A stretch of 41,687 nt of DNA from Acidobacteriota bacterium (GTDB taxonomy: Bacteria > Acidobacteriota > Terriglobia > Bryobacterales > Bryobacteraceae): the NCBI GenBank assembly GCA_025354885.1, contig JANXLY010000085.1, positions 1 through 41,687 of the forward strand. The letters run 5' to 3'. Made by a program: the position numbers and the translations under genes. The notes beneath the pieces were generated by a model that was not told the origin of the DNA, ran no database searches, and worked only from the letters and a program-made list of their open reading frames with translations. Below are positions 18,225 to 25,198 of this stretch, piece after piece (position 1 is the stretch's first letter; each line of letters starts with the position of its first letter).

Positions 18225-18563
18225 CTACTGCTTGAAGCTAAACTTCAGATTCGCTACCGCTGCTGCAGGTTTGCCATCTTCAGTAAACGGGCTAAACTTC
18301 CATTCCTTCATCGCTCTGACTACCGTCGACGAAAGCATCGGGTTGCCCGTCACAACCTTTACATCAGCAACATCGCCACTCTCCGAGATCTTTACTTCCA
18401 CCTCAACATCACCTTGAATCCGCATCTGTTTTGCCATCGGGTTATATTCTGGGATCGAACGCTTTACTGCACTCTTTACAGCGTCGGCATGACTCACCCT
18501 CAACTCGGCTGCCAGGGGCAGCGATAGCAGGCCAAAGCCCCAAATCGCAATCTGAAATTTCAT
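18225..18563 (-). CDS. Short secreted TonB C-terminal-domain protein
   Basis: This 112-residue protein has a signal peptide (MKFQIAIWGFGLLSLPLAAE) followed almost at once by a TonB_C-type domain: IQGDVEVEVKISESGDVADVKVVTGNPMLSSTVVRAMKEWKFSPFTEDGKPAAAVANLKFSF. The membrane anchor and Pro-rich spacer of a true TonB are absent, so it is unlikely to energise outer-membrane transport by itself. Such domains are common in Acidobacteriota as periplasmic modules. ATG 18563 has GAGG five bases upstream. It has its own sigma-28-like promoter (18608-18634) and lies between cheB and mcp, which suggests a role tied to chemotaxis or motility. That role is inference. Confidence 0.82.
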   Translation of the reverse strand: MKFQIAIWGFGLLSLPLAAELRVSHADAVKSAVKRSIPEYNPMAKQMRIQGDVEVEVKISESGDVADVKVVTGNPMLSSTVVRAMKEWKFSPFTEDGKPAAAVANLKFSFKQ

Positions 18564-18597
18564 GATTTCCTCGCTTCTCTCTTCCCCCGTATTGGGG

Positions 18598-18638
18598 TCT
18601 CTCAGCCTTATCGGATCAATTTGAGTCAGTCTGAGAGA
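18598..18638. repeat. 8-bp inverted repeat flanking the TonB_C promoter
   Basis: TCTCTCAG (18598-18605) and CTGAGAGA (18631-18638) form a perfect dyad with 25 bases between the arms. One arm overlaps the -35 and the other the expected start site. It could be a dimeric repressor operator or a weak stem after cheB. No T tract follows on the minus strand. Confidence 0.45.
18608..18634 (-). promoter_or_regulatory. Sigma-28 (FliA/SigD)-like promoter before TonB_C-mcp
   Basis: On the minus strand, TCAGACTG (18627-18634), an 11-base spacer and TCCGATAA (18608-18615) fit the sigma-28 layout (consensus TAAAGTTT-N11-GCCGATAA). The -10 is good and the -35 is weak. The block AGACT-N13-CCGATAAGGC is identical to that before cheW, with the same spacing. 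Predicted transcription start is near 18601, giving a ~38-base leader for the TonB_C gene. Confidence 0.62.
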
Positions 18639-18642
18639 AAAT

Positions 18643-19776
18643 TTAAATGGAAGAGTGGGCCGGGTTTGGACCCGCTTGAGACTGCAGTTTGCGTTGCGGT
18701 CTTCGCAGTGCCCGATCCAGCGCGGCTGGTATTTGGCTAAGGCTTACAGACTCCTCAACCGCATTTGCCTTAACCGCCTCGCGGGGCATTCCGTACACAA
18801 CACAGGATGCTTCATCCTGCGCTATTGTCCATCCACCCGCATCCCTGATCCGCTTCATCCCTTGTGCTCCATCACTGCCCATGCCTGTGAGAATGATCGC
18901 CACCGCATCCGCTCCTGCGGCCTGTGCCACCGATCCAAACAGCACATCAACGCTCGGTCGCTGATAACAAACCAGTGGGCCATCCTTGATCGCCACACAG
19001 TAAGCGCCGTTTCGCTTTTGCAGAAGCATATGAAAATTCCCCGGAGCAATCAACACTTTGCCCTCACAAACGATATCGCCATCTTCCGCCTCCTTGACCT
19101 GCATCGGAAAGATCTTGTCCAGGCGCTGCGCGAAAGCGCGGCTAAAACCGGCAGGGATGTGCTGGGATATCACGATCGGTGGGCAATCGGCCGACAGCCC
19201 CGACAGTAGAGATTCAATCGCCAATGTTCCGCCGGTAGAAGATCCGATCGCAACCACATGCCGACACGCACAATCCTGCTCCAATCCTCGCCTTCGATCC
19301 TCTTGAGGCTTCGCCGTATTCGCTCCGGGCTCCGTCCTGCCTGCGCTCTGGCGGCTTACTCTCGACGCCGCAGCCATACGCACCTTGCCAGCGAGTTGAG
19401 CACTCAGCTCACCCACGGAATATGGGCCATGCGGCTTCCCAAGAACGTCAACTGCACCAAGACTCAGCGCTTCAATCGTTGCCGCACAGCCCGCTTGTCC
19501 CAGAGAACTGATGATGATCACCGGCATCGGCTGGTAATGCATCACCCTCTTCAGAAAAGTGAGTCCATTCATCCGCGGCATCTCGATGTCGAGGGTCAGC
19601 ACATCGGGGCTGAGTTCGAGAATCTTGTCACGCGCTACAAATGGGTCCGGCGCTGTACCCACTACTTCAATGTCAGGTTCTCCTGCAAGTGCTTCAGTCA
19701 GTAGCCTGCGAACTACAGCAGAATCGTCCACGATCAACACTCGGATCGGAGCTCCGGAACTGCGGCTCGAAACCAT
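18643..19776 (-). CDS. cheB: Chemotaxis response regulator protein-glutamate methylesterase CheB
   Basis: This 377-residue enzyme removes methyl groups from receptor glutamates during adaptation. The receiver domain (~10-125) has the acidic pair VDDSA, phospho-acceptor Asp63 (TLDIEMPRMNG) and KPHG. A linker of ~45 residues follows. The methylesterase domain (~172-360) has the catalytic triad Ser180 (AIGSSTGG), His206 (SQHIPAGFS) and Asp302 (GMGSDGAQG), and the IAPGNFHM signature. The start at ATG 19776 directly abuts the cheX stop, so the two genes are translationally coupled. The sigma-28-like promoter of the next gene lies just after its stop. Confidence 0.96.
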   Translation of the reverse strand: MVSSRSSGAPIRVLIVDDSAVVRRLLTEALAGEPDIEVVGTAPDPFVARDKILELSPDVLTLDIEMPRMNGLTFLKRVMHYQPMPVIIISSLGQAGCAATIEALSLGAVDVLGKPHGPYSVGELSAQLAGKVRMAAASRVSRQSAGRTEPGANTAKPQEDRRRGLEQDCACRHVVAIGSSTGGTLAIESLLSGLSADCPPIVISQHIPAGFSRAFAQRLDKIFPMQVKEAEDGDIVCEGKVLIAPGNFHMLLQKRNGAYCVAIKDGPLVCYQRPSVDVLFGSVAQAAGADAVAIILTGMGSDGAQGMKRIRDAGGWTIAQDEASCVVYGMPREAVKANAVEESVSLSQIPAALDRALRRPQRKLQSQAGPNPAHSSI

Positions 19777-20247
19777 CTAGTGTGCGCCCGTCTCCCGATC
19801 AAGTGAGAAGGCCAGACGAAGCAAACCGTCCTTCAGTTGCAGCAGCTTTACAATGTCGCCCTCAGCATCTTCGCCGGCACCGAGTGCCTCTGGACTAGCA
19901 AGGCAAAAGATGGAATTTCTGTCGAGATGGCTCAGCATCGCCCCACACACCATGTTCGTCAACTCCGCCATCACCGAAGAACAATCCTCATCCTCCGTGC
20001 CCTCAAAGGTCTCGCCAAAAAAGCTGGTCGCCAGGTTACGCGCAGCATCTTTTTCAAGCGACAACGCAAGGCGGCCGACACACGCCCCGTGGAAATCCAG
20101 ATATGCCCCGACCCGCTCTCTGCGAGCCGCGTCCAGGGGTTCTTGCGGCAATTCTTCCACCGAAGAAAAAAACATCGTTTCCAGTACCTCAGTCGCCGAT
20201 GCCGCAAGTTGCCTCTTTAGTTGCTCGTGTTCAAAAACTAAACTCAT
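19777..20247 (-). CDS. cheX: CheX/CheC-type CheY-P phosphatase
   Basis: This 156-residue protein of the CheC/CheX/FliY phosphatase fold removes phosphate from CheY, replacing CheZ. The single active-site motif E-x2-N-x20-P is visible as Glu95 and Asn98 (AELTNMVCG) and Pro119 (CLASPEAL). One such motif is the CheX pattern; CheC usually has two. The N-terminus (ATEVLETMFFSSVEE) matches the CheX-like domain. ATG 20247 has GGAG six bases upstream and overlaps the cheY end by 17 bases; ATG 20250 and GTG 20280 are weaker alternatives. It lies between cheY and cheB, fitting its role. Confidence 0.82.
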   Translation of the reverse strand: MSLVFEHEQLKRQLAASATEVLETMFFSSVEELPQEPLDAARRERVGAYLDFHGACVGRLALSLEKDAARNLATSFFGETFEGTEDEDCSSVMAELTNMVCGAMLSHLDRNSIFCLASPEALGAGEDAEGDIVKLLQLKDGLLRLAFSLDRETGAH

Positions 20248-20674
20248 CATCTTCTCCTTCTCCAGCTCCACCTGCACCAACCAGCGCTCCTTCAGCTGTT
20301 ACGCCAAGTACCGATTCGATTTCTTCACGCAGCCGCTCCGGGGCAAACGGCTTCGTCACATAGCCTTGTGCCCCAAGACTTCGCAACCGGTCCATTCGCG
20401 ACTCCGTCGCGTCTGTAGAAATCACGATGACCGGAATCGCCATCAAGTGTTCCAGCTGGCGCATTTCCTTCACTAGCGTTTCGCCATCCATCTTCGGCAT
20501 GTTGATGTCGGTAAGCACAACATCTACCCACTCGCTCTCCAGTTGTGCAAGCGCCTCTTCTCCATTTCCCGCTTCCAGATATCGACCCACCCTGAAGCCA
20601 GAGACTTCAATCACGCGACGAATAAAGCGCCGCATCGCAGGCGAATCGTCCACTACCATTACGTCGAATGCCAT
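20231..20674 (-). CDS. cheY: Chemotaxis response regulator CheY with acidic C-terminal tail
   Basis: This 147-residue single-domain response regulator is phosphorylated by CheA and signals to the motor or another output. Key residues are Asp9-Asp10, phospho-acceptor Asp56 (LTDINMPKMDG), Thr87 and Lys108 (VTKPFAPERL). The receiver ends near residue 125. A Gly/Ala/Glu-rich extension then ends in Glu-Asp-Asp-Glu-Phe-Ser-Phe, which standard CheY lacks; it recalls the acidic-Phe end of the receptor. There is no effector domain. The start is ATG 20674, with AAGG upstream; 90 bases separate it from cheD. Confidence 0.92.
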   Translation of the reverse strand: MAFDVMVVDDSPAMRRFIRRVIEVSGFRVGRYLEAGNGEEALAQLESEWVDVVLTDINMPKMDGETLVKEMRQLEHLMAIPVIVISTDATESRMDRLRSLGAQGYVTKPFAPERLREEIESVLGVTAEGALVGAGGAGEGEDDEFSF

Positions 20675-20764
20675 AGGAGTAATTTCCTTTCTCCGTTTGT
20701 CCAGCCATTGATTGCGCCAGAATTCCGGGAACCACTCCCGACTGGAATCAGCTTTTTCATAAAC

Positions 20765-21259
20765 TCACGCACAGCGCTGCAAGCCAAGCTCGCGCGCTTC
20801 CTCTCCTGCTTCCTGTAACAGCAGTTTCCCTGAACCGACATCAAGCCGCAGGGTCCGCGATATGTTGCTCCCTACTTCTTCGGCATGGATCATGACGCCG
20901 GCCTTCCAGAAGATTTTTTTCATCGCCAGATAATTGCGCTTGCCGATGTTGAAGACGCCATCCCCATCGAGCACCTGCGCCCCGCCGGCCACTCTTACAA
21001 GCAAACGCTTCTTGTCCGCCCCCAACTGGTAGGCACTCTTGAATAGCAGGGGAATCCCTGTGTCGGCATAAAGAGCAGGATTGTCCTTGGCCTTCACGGG
21101 GTCGCTTTGGGATTCCGGCAACATGAAATGCAAAAGCCCTCCAACCCGGCTTACCGGATCCCAGATCGTGATGCCGATGCAGGACCCAAGCCCGTAAGTT
21201 ACCAGTGTCTCTTCCTGTTTCGCAGAAACTTTCAAATCGCCAACTCCGACTGCTAACAT
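20765..21259 (-). CDS. cheD: Chemoreceptor glutamine deamidase CheD
   Basis: This 164-residue enzyme deamidates receptor glutamines to methylatable glutamates and can bind CheC/CheX-type phosphatases. The active site is visible as Cys27 in TYGLGSCIGI and His44 in GGLLHFMLPES, the same numbering as characterised CheD from Thermotoga. VRVAGGAQVLDGDGVFNIGKRN is a further family block. ATG 21259 has GAGG five bases upstream; GTG 21265 would add two residues. It follows cheR by 22 bases in the operon. Pairing with cheX in one cluster agrees with the known CheD-CheC/CheX interplay. Confidence 0.95.
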   Translation of the reverse strand: MLAVGVGDLKVSAKQEETLVTYGLGSCIGITIWDPVSRVGGLLHFMLPESQSDPVKAKDNPALYADTGIPLLFKSAYQLGADKKRLLVRVAGGAQVLDGDGVFNIGKRNYLAMKKIFWKAGVMIHAEEVGSNISRTLRLDVGSGKLLLQEAGEEARELGLQRCA

Positions 21260-21281
21260 GAGCACCTCGCTCGCGAATCTT

Positions 21282-22145
21282 TCATTGCGCCCTCCCCTCC
21301 AATTGCCCGGCCTTCTTGTAAACAGCTACCTGCACATGCTCGAGCGAATGCGTAATTCCATTCAGGCTCTCCGAGTGCCCAACATAGAGATATCCGCCCG
21401 GCTCAAGCTTTGCGGTCAGCGCCGCTACCACTCGTTCCTGCGTGGGACGGTCGAAATAGATCATGATGTTACGCAAAAATATCAACGGAAAAGGACCATC
21501 CGAAGGAAGGCTCTCCATCAGATTGATCCGCTCGAATCGAATCATTCCGCGCACCTGCGGGCGAAAACGGAATTTTCCCGCCTGATCTCCCTTGCCACGC
21601 AGTAGATAACGGCTCCGCCACTCGGCTCCAAGGCTACCGAAGCGCTCTTCGTCATACACGCCCGCCTCAGCTCTCTTCAAGACCTTGGTCGAAATGTCGC
21701 TTGCCTTCACTTTCGCCTGCCGGTATGCTGTTTCGCCTAGCGCCTCAATCAGAGTCACCGCAATCGAATAAGGCTCTTCTCCGCTCGAACTGGCAGCTGT
21801 CCAGATCGTGAATTGCTGGCGGGAACGAAGCTGCGGGAGAATCTTGCCTTTCAGAAAGTCGAAGTGTGCCGGTTCGCGAAAAAAGCTCGTATAGTTGGTC
21901 GTCAGCGCATCGATAACATCGAGTTCCAATTCGCCGCTCTTGTCCCGCTGTACTGCATCAAAATAGGCATCAGCCGATTCGTAGCCAAGCGCTCTGGCAC
22001 GCTTCCAAAGTCGCCCGGCAACCATCTCCTGCTTCCCGTCCTGCAGTTCAATCCCTGCAATCCGGTAGGCGTAGCCCTGCACTGCCTCAAATAACTTGGG
22101 GCTGAGACGTGTACCTGGATGCTGGCTCTTTGTGCTGTCTAGCAT
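21282..22145 (-). CDS. cheR: Chemotaxis protein methyltransferase CheR
   Basis: This 287-residue SAM-dependent enzyme methylates receptor glutamates. The N-terminal helical domain (~15-75) precedes the catalytic domain: NYTSFFREPAHFDFLKGKILPQL, IWTAASSSGEEPYSIAVTLIEALG (SAM motif I), VKASDISTKVLKRAEAGVYDEERF, PLIFLRNIMIYFDRPTQERVVAAL and GGYLYVGHSESLNG. These last two are characteristic of CheR. The beta-subdomain that binds the receptor pentapeptide lies within the catalytic domain, and the local receptor has a matching tail. The start at ATG 22145 overlaps the cheA stop by seven bases. Confidence 0.96.
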   Translation of the reverse strand: MLDSTKSQHPGTRLSPKLFEAVQGYAYRIAGIELQDGKQEMVAGRLWKRARALGYESADAYFDAVQRDKSGELELDVIDALTTNYTSFFREPAHFDFLKGKILPQLRSRQQFTIWTAASSSGEEPYSIAVTLIEALGETAYRQAKVKASDISTKVLKRAEAGVYDEERFGSLGAEWRSRYLLRGKGDQAGKFRFRPQVRGMIRFERINLMESLPSDGPFPLIFLRNIMIYFDRPTQERVVAALTAKLEPGGYLYVGHSESLNGITHSLEHVQVAVYKKAGQLEGRAQ

Positions 22146-24271
22146 GCTTCCAGTAGACTTTCCTTGATCATCTCTGCCTTGCAGTTTCGGTCGTTATAAA
22201 TGGCTTCGAGATCCAGAATGAGTCCCACTCGACCATCGCCGAGAATCGCTCCCCCAGCAACCCCCGGCGTGTTTTTCAAGCTGTCGCCGAGACTCTTGAT
22301 CACCACTTCCTGCTTGCCGATAAATTCGTCGACCATCAGCACAAAGCGCTTTCCTTCCGTCTCGGCAACAATCAACAGTGTCTGTAGTATTTCTTCGTTC
22401 CGGGGGCGCACTCCGAGCGATCGATACAGTCGAATCAGTGGCATCAACTGGTTGCGCACCATAACCATTTCGCCGCGCGCCTGAACCGTCGAAACTTGAC
22501 CTTCGCTTGGACGAAACATTTCGTGTACAGAGAAGATTGGCAGTATATATCGCTCTCGGCCCACTCCCACAACAAGCCCCTCAACGATGGCAAGAGTCAG
22601 TGGCAACTTCAGAAAAAAGGTCGTCCCCTTCCCCGGCGTTGAATGGATTTCGATCTTCCCTCGTAGTTTTAAGATTTGCTTTTTCACCACGTCCATTCCA
22701 ACGCCGCGCCCCGAAATGTCAGTGACTTTTTCTGCAGTCGAAAAACCAGGCTCAAAAATTAACTGGAAGATCTCAGAATCGCTCAGATGCACAGCTTCTC
22801 CGATCAGACCCCGCTCCCTCGCTTTGCTGAGAATCTTCTCCTTGTTTAATCCCCTGCCGTCATCAACGATTTCGATCTGGATGTGATCCGCCTGTCGGTA
22901 TGCTTTCAGCTGCACACTCCCGGACTGCGGCTTGCCGGCCTTGATCCGTTCCGCCGGAGTTTCAATGCCATGATCAATGGAGTTTCGCACCATGTGCATG
23001 ATCGGATCAGATAGCTCTTCAATGATGGTCTTATCGAGCTGTGTGTCTTCACCAAATAGCTCGACTTCTGCCATTTTTCCAGCCTTGCGCGAGGTATCGC
23101 GCACCAGCCGGTTCACCCGCTGAAACAGCGATCCAACTGGAATCAGTCGAGTCGCCATCGCCACCTTTTGAACTTCTTCAGTCACCCTTCGCAGTTGATT
23201 GAGATTGCGCTGCAGTCTCGTGTTCTTGGTGCCGCTTAGATCAGGGTCGAGCCGCACCATCGATTCGGCAATCACCATTTCTCCCACCATATCCAGAAGG
23301 TAGTCGAGCTTTGCGGTGTCGACGCGAATCGCGTGCGTATCCGGCACAACGGCTTTCTTTACCTTGCCGTCTATTGCAGTTACAGTGGCAGCAGCAGTCG
23401 CCTCAGCAGCCTCGGTCGGTACAGGCTGCGGGGGTACTGTCTCAAGCTCAACTTCCATGACAGGCATGGCGTTTTGCGTTCTCGTATCAGCTACTACCAA
23501 GGATTCCGATTCCACCGGCCCCTCTTCCTGCTTCGGTGCCTCGCTATCGTGCTCCCCACCAATTACCGCACGCACTCTTTTCAACAGCGCTCTTGGGTCC
23601 TGCTCCGCGCCCGGATCCTGAGAATGCAGCTGTGCTTCAATCCGGTTGATCTCCCGCCCTACAAAATCAGCGCTCTCCAGCGTCAGGTCTATCAGGTTTG
23701 GCCGCATCACCAGTTGCCCGGTTCGAGCTAGATCGAGAATTGTCTCTACTTCGTGTGCCAGGTCTTGCATCACGCCAAATTCAAGAAATCCAGCCAGCCC
23801 CTTAATCGTGTGAAAGCTGCGAAATACCGCGTTTAGTGTTTCGGGGTTCGCGGGTTCCTTCTCCAGTACCAGGAGCCCGCCCTCAACCGTTTGCAGATGC
23901 TCCCGCGCTTCAAGTATGAAGTCCCCAACCAGTTCCGGGTCCTGGTTCAGAGCGTTCGAGGTGTTTTGCCTGGCCGCTACAGCTTCTACTACAGCAGCCA
24001 TAGCAACACTGCGGCTGCTCGCTGAAAGTATCTTCCGCAGCTGATCAAGTCCCTGCTCCATTTTCAGCCGACTCGCTTCGTCTTCCCAGTTGCTTCCCGC
24101 CGCGACGTTCCGCTGTGCTTCCCCATGCAACTCAGATACCAGTTTCTGCGCATCGCCTGGAATTACAGCTGAACTCAGTTGCGCAAGCGTTGCAACCGAA
24201 TCCGTGTTCTCCCCCAACATGAACTGCGTCGCCGCTCTCTCCAGCAATGCTTCTAGTTCGGACGGATTCAT
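22139..24271 (-). CDS. cheA: Chemotaxis histidine kinase CheA
   Basis: This 710-residue dimeric kinase of the receptor array phosphorylates CheY and CheB. An unusual N-terminal stretch (~1-110) precedes the P1/HPt domain, whose phospho-accepting His154 is in SFHTIKGLAGF. A Val/Glu/Thr-rich linker (~215-300) follows with no recognisable P2 CheY-binding domain. P3 dimerisation (~305-370; LDYLLDMVGEMVIAESMV) precedes the ATPase domain, with N box SDPIMHMVRNSIDHGIE, G1 DDGRGLN and G2 DISGRGVGMDVVKK. The C-terminal P5/CheW-like domain covers ~565-700. The start is ATG 24271, 61 bases after cheW, in the same operon. Confidence 0.96.
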   Translation of the reverse strand: MNPSELEALLERAATQFMLGENTDSVATLAQLSSAVIPGDAQKLVSELHGEAQRNVAAGSNWEDEASRLKMEQGLDQLRKILSASSRSVAMAAVVEAVAARQNTSNALNQDPELVGDFILEAREHLQTVEGGLLVLEKEPANPETLNAVFRSFHTIKGLAGFLEFGVMQDLAHEVETILDLARTGQLVMRPNLIDLTLESADFVGREINRIEAQLHSQDPGAEQDPRALLKRVRAVIGGEHDSEAPKQEEGPVESESLVVADTRTQNAMPVMEVELETVPPQPVPTEAAEATAAATVTAIDGKVKKAVVPDTHAIRVDTAKLDYLLDMVGEMVIAESMVRLDPDLSGTKNTRLQRNLNQLRRVTEEVQKVAMATRLIPVGSLFQRVNRLVRDTSRKAGKMAEVELFGEDTQLDKTIIEELSDPIMHMVRNSIDHGIETPAERIKAGKPQSGSVQLKAYRQADHIQIEIVDDGRGLNKEKILSKARERGLIGEAVHLSDSEIFQLIFEPGFSTAEKVTDISGRGVGMDVVKKQILKLRGKIEIHSTPGKGTTFFLKLPLTLAIVEGLVVGVGRERYILPIFSVHEMFRPSEGQVSTVQARGEMVMVRNQLMPLIRLYRSLGVRPRNEEILQTLLIVAETEGKRFVLMVDEFIGKQEVVIKSLGDSLKNTPGVAGGAILGDGRVGLILDLEAIYNDRNCKAEMIKESLLEAC

Positions 24272-24332
24272 TCCAGATTCTTCTTTCCAGTTCCTTTGAT
24301 CTATGTGCCAACCACTCTCTCCAGCCCACCTC

Positions 24333-24842
24333 CTAGCTGAGGATCTTACCCAGTTCGTTCAAGTCCTGGTGTGTCATCACGTGATCGATATCAAGAAGGA
24401 TCTTCACTTTTCCCTTCACTTTGGCCATTCCAAGCAATCCCGTAGTAGAGACTTCCCCGCCAAAATCCGGAGTATCCTCAATATCAGATCCAACCAGATT
24501 CAACACTTCACTCACCCCGTCTACCACTGCCCCGATCATCATCGGCCCTGATTCCCCTTCCACTTCGGTCACAATGATGCAGGTTCGCGACGAATAGGCC
24601 GCTTCTTCCATTCCGAACTTGAGGCGTAAGTCCACAACCGGAATCACCTTCCCGCGCAAGTTAATCACGCCCTTGGTATGCGATGGCGTATGCGGCACCG
24701 CTGTGATTTCCTGGATGCCCATGATCTCTCTCACTTTGAGTACCTGAATCCCGAACTCTTCCGGCCCCAGGTGGAAGGCAAGGTACTTTCCTGCTCGTTC
24801 TTCCTTCGTTTTGGTAGGGGCAGCTAAGACTGCTGTTGACAT
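24333..24842 (-). CDS. cheW: Chemotaxis coupling protein CheW
   Basis: This 169-residue adaptor links receptors to CheA. The CheW fold is visible from YLAFHLGPEEFGIQVLKVREIMGIQEITAVPHTPSHTKGVINLRGKVIPVVDLRLKFGM through GAVVDGVSEVLNL and GMAKVKGKVKILLDIDHVM. I chose ATG 24842 (MSTAVLAAP), with GAGG nine bases upstream. The frame is open to 25016, but the added 58 residues are not CheW-like and would pass the promoter. It is the first gene of the minus-strand chemotaxis operon, with a ~100-base leader from a sigma-28-like promoter. Confidence 0.95.
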   Translation of the reverse strand: MSTAVLAAPTKTKEERAGKYLAFHLGPEEFGIQVLKVREIMGIQEITAVPHTPSHTKGVINLRGKVIPVVDLRLKFGMEEAAYSSRTCIIVTEVEGESGPMMIGAVVDGVSEVLNLVGSDIEDTPDFGGEVSTTGLLGMAKVKGKVKILLDIDHVMTHQDLNELGKILS

Positions 24843-24942
24843 CGTCAGGTTCCTCGATTTTCTTTCTGTATGCCTGGCTTCGCATGGCTCGAGCGCTACC
24901 AGCTTTGCGCCCGTACGAACAAGCAGCGAGCATCTCGCTTCT
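24843..24942 (-). other. Structured leader RNA of the cheW operon (possible riboswitch)
   Basis: The predicted 5' leader contains a hairpin AGCGAG/CTCGCT, then the string CGCAAAGC, and a CTGG…CCAG pairing ending in GAAGCCAGGC. CGCAAAGC and the AGCC-GG end recall the cyclic-di-GMP-I (GEMM) aptamer, and such aptamers do control motility genes. However, the 5' strand of its closing stem is not evident if transcription starts at the sigma-28-like site. This is a weak suggestion only. Confidence 0.22.
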
Positions 24943-24948
24943 TTCGCC

Positions 24949-24975
24949 TTATCGGGACAGAAACAGAAAGTCTTA
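24949..24975 (-). promoter_or_regulatory. Sigma-28 (FliA/SigD)-like promoter of the chemotaxis operon
   Basis: On the minus strand, TAAGACTT (24968-24975), an 11-base spacer and CCCGATAA (24949-24956) match TAAAGTTT-N11-GCCGATAA at five of eight positions in the -35 and seven of eight in the -10, with exact spacing. The same AGACT-N13-CCGATAAGGC block recurs before the TonB_C gene. Transcription is expected to start near 24942, giving ~100 bases of leader before cheW. Confidence 0.72.
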
Positions 24976-25020
24976 GAAGAGTGTCTTTCGAACTGAAAAG
25001 GAATCCTTGATGGCACAAAA

Positions 25021-25052
25021 AAAAGAGCGACCCAAACATGGGTCGCTCTTTT
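25021..25052. terminator. Bidirectional intrinsic terminator after tRNA-Leu
   Basis: A 13-bp perfect stem, AAAAGAGCGACCC (25021-25033) and GGGTCGCTCTTTT (25040-25052), encloses the loop AAACAT, with A and T runs at both ends. It lies eight bases beyond the tRNA-Leu 3' end, on the tRNA's downstream (minus-strand) side, and before the chemotaxis promoter, so it insulates that operon from tRNA transcription. Confidence 0.9.
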
Positions 25053-25059
25053 CTAAATT

Positions 25060-25144
25060 TGGTGCGGAGGAAGGGACTTGAACCCTCACGGTGTTACCCG
25101 CTAGCACCTCAAGCTAGTGCGTCTGCCAATTCCGCCACCTCCGC
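25060..25144 (-). tRNA. tRNA-Leu (anticodon GAG)
   Basis: This 85-nt tRNA with a long variable arm has acceptor arms GCGGAGG/CCTCCGC, discriminator A and encoded CCA. The anticodon stem CTAGC/GCTAG encloses TTGAGGT, giving GAG, which reads CUC/CUU. The T-arm is GGGTTCAAGTCCC. It is followed by the strong terminator at 25021-25052. Confidence 0.95.
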
Positions 25145-25198
25145 AGGTGTATCTAAAGTTTACTGCGACGGCCTGAGGAGAGCCATCTGCTCTAGAAG

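Noticed and set aside
17775..18527. 250-codon plus-strand frame opposite mcp and the TonB_C gene
   Set aside because: Spans two real minus-strand genes and the intergenic region; composition His/Arg/Cys-rich like an antisense shadow.
24843..25016. N-terminal extension of CheW in the open frame
   Set aside because: The added residues are Cys/Arg-rich, not CheW-like, and would cross the predicted promoter; ATG 24842 has its own Shine-Dalgarno.
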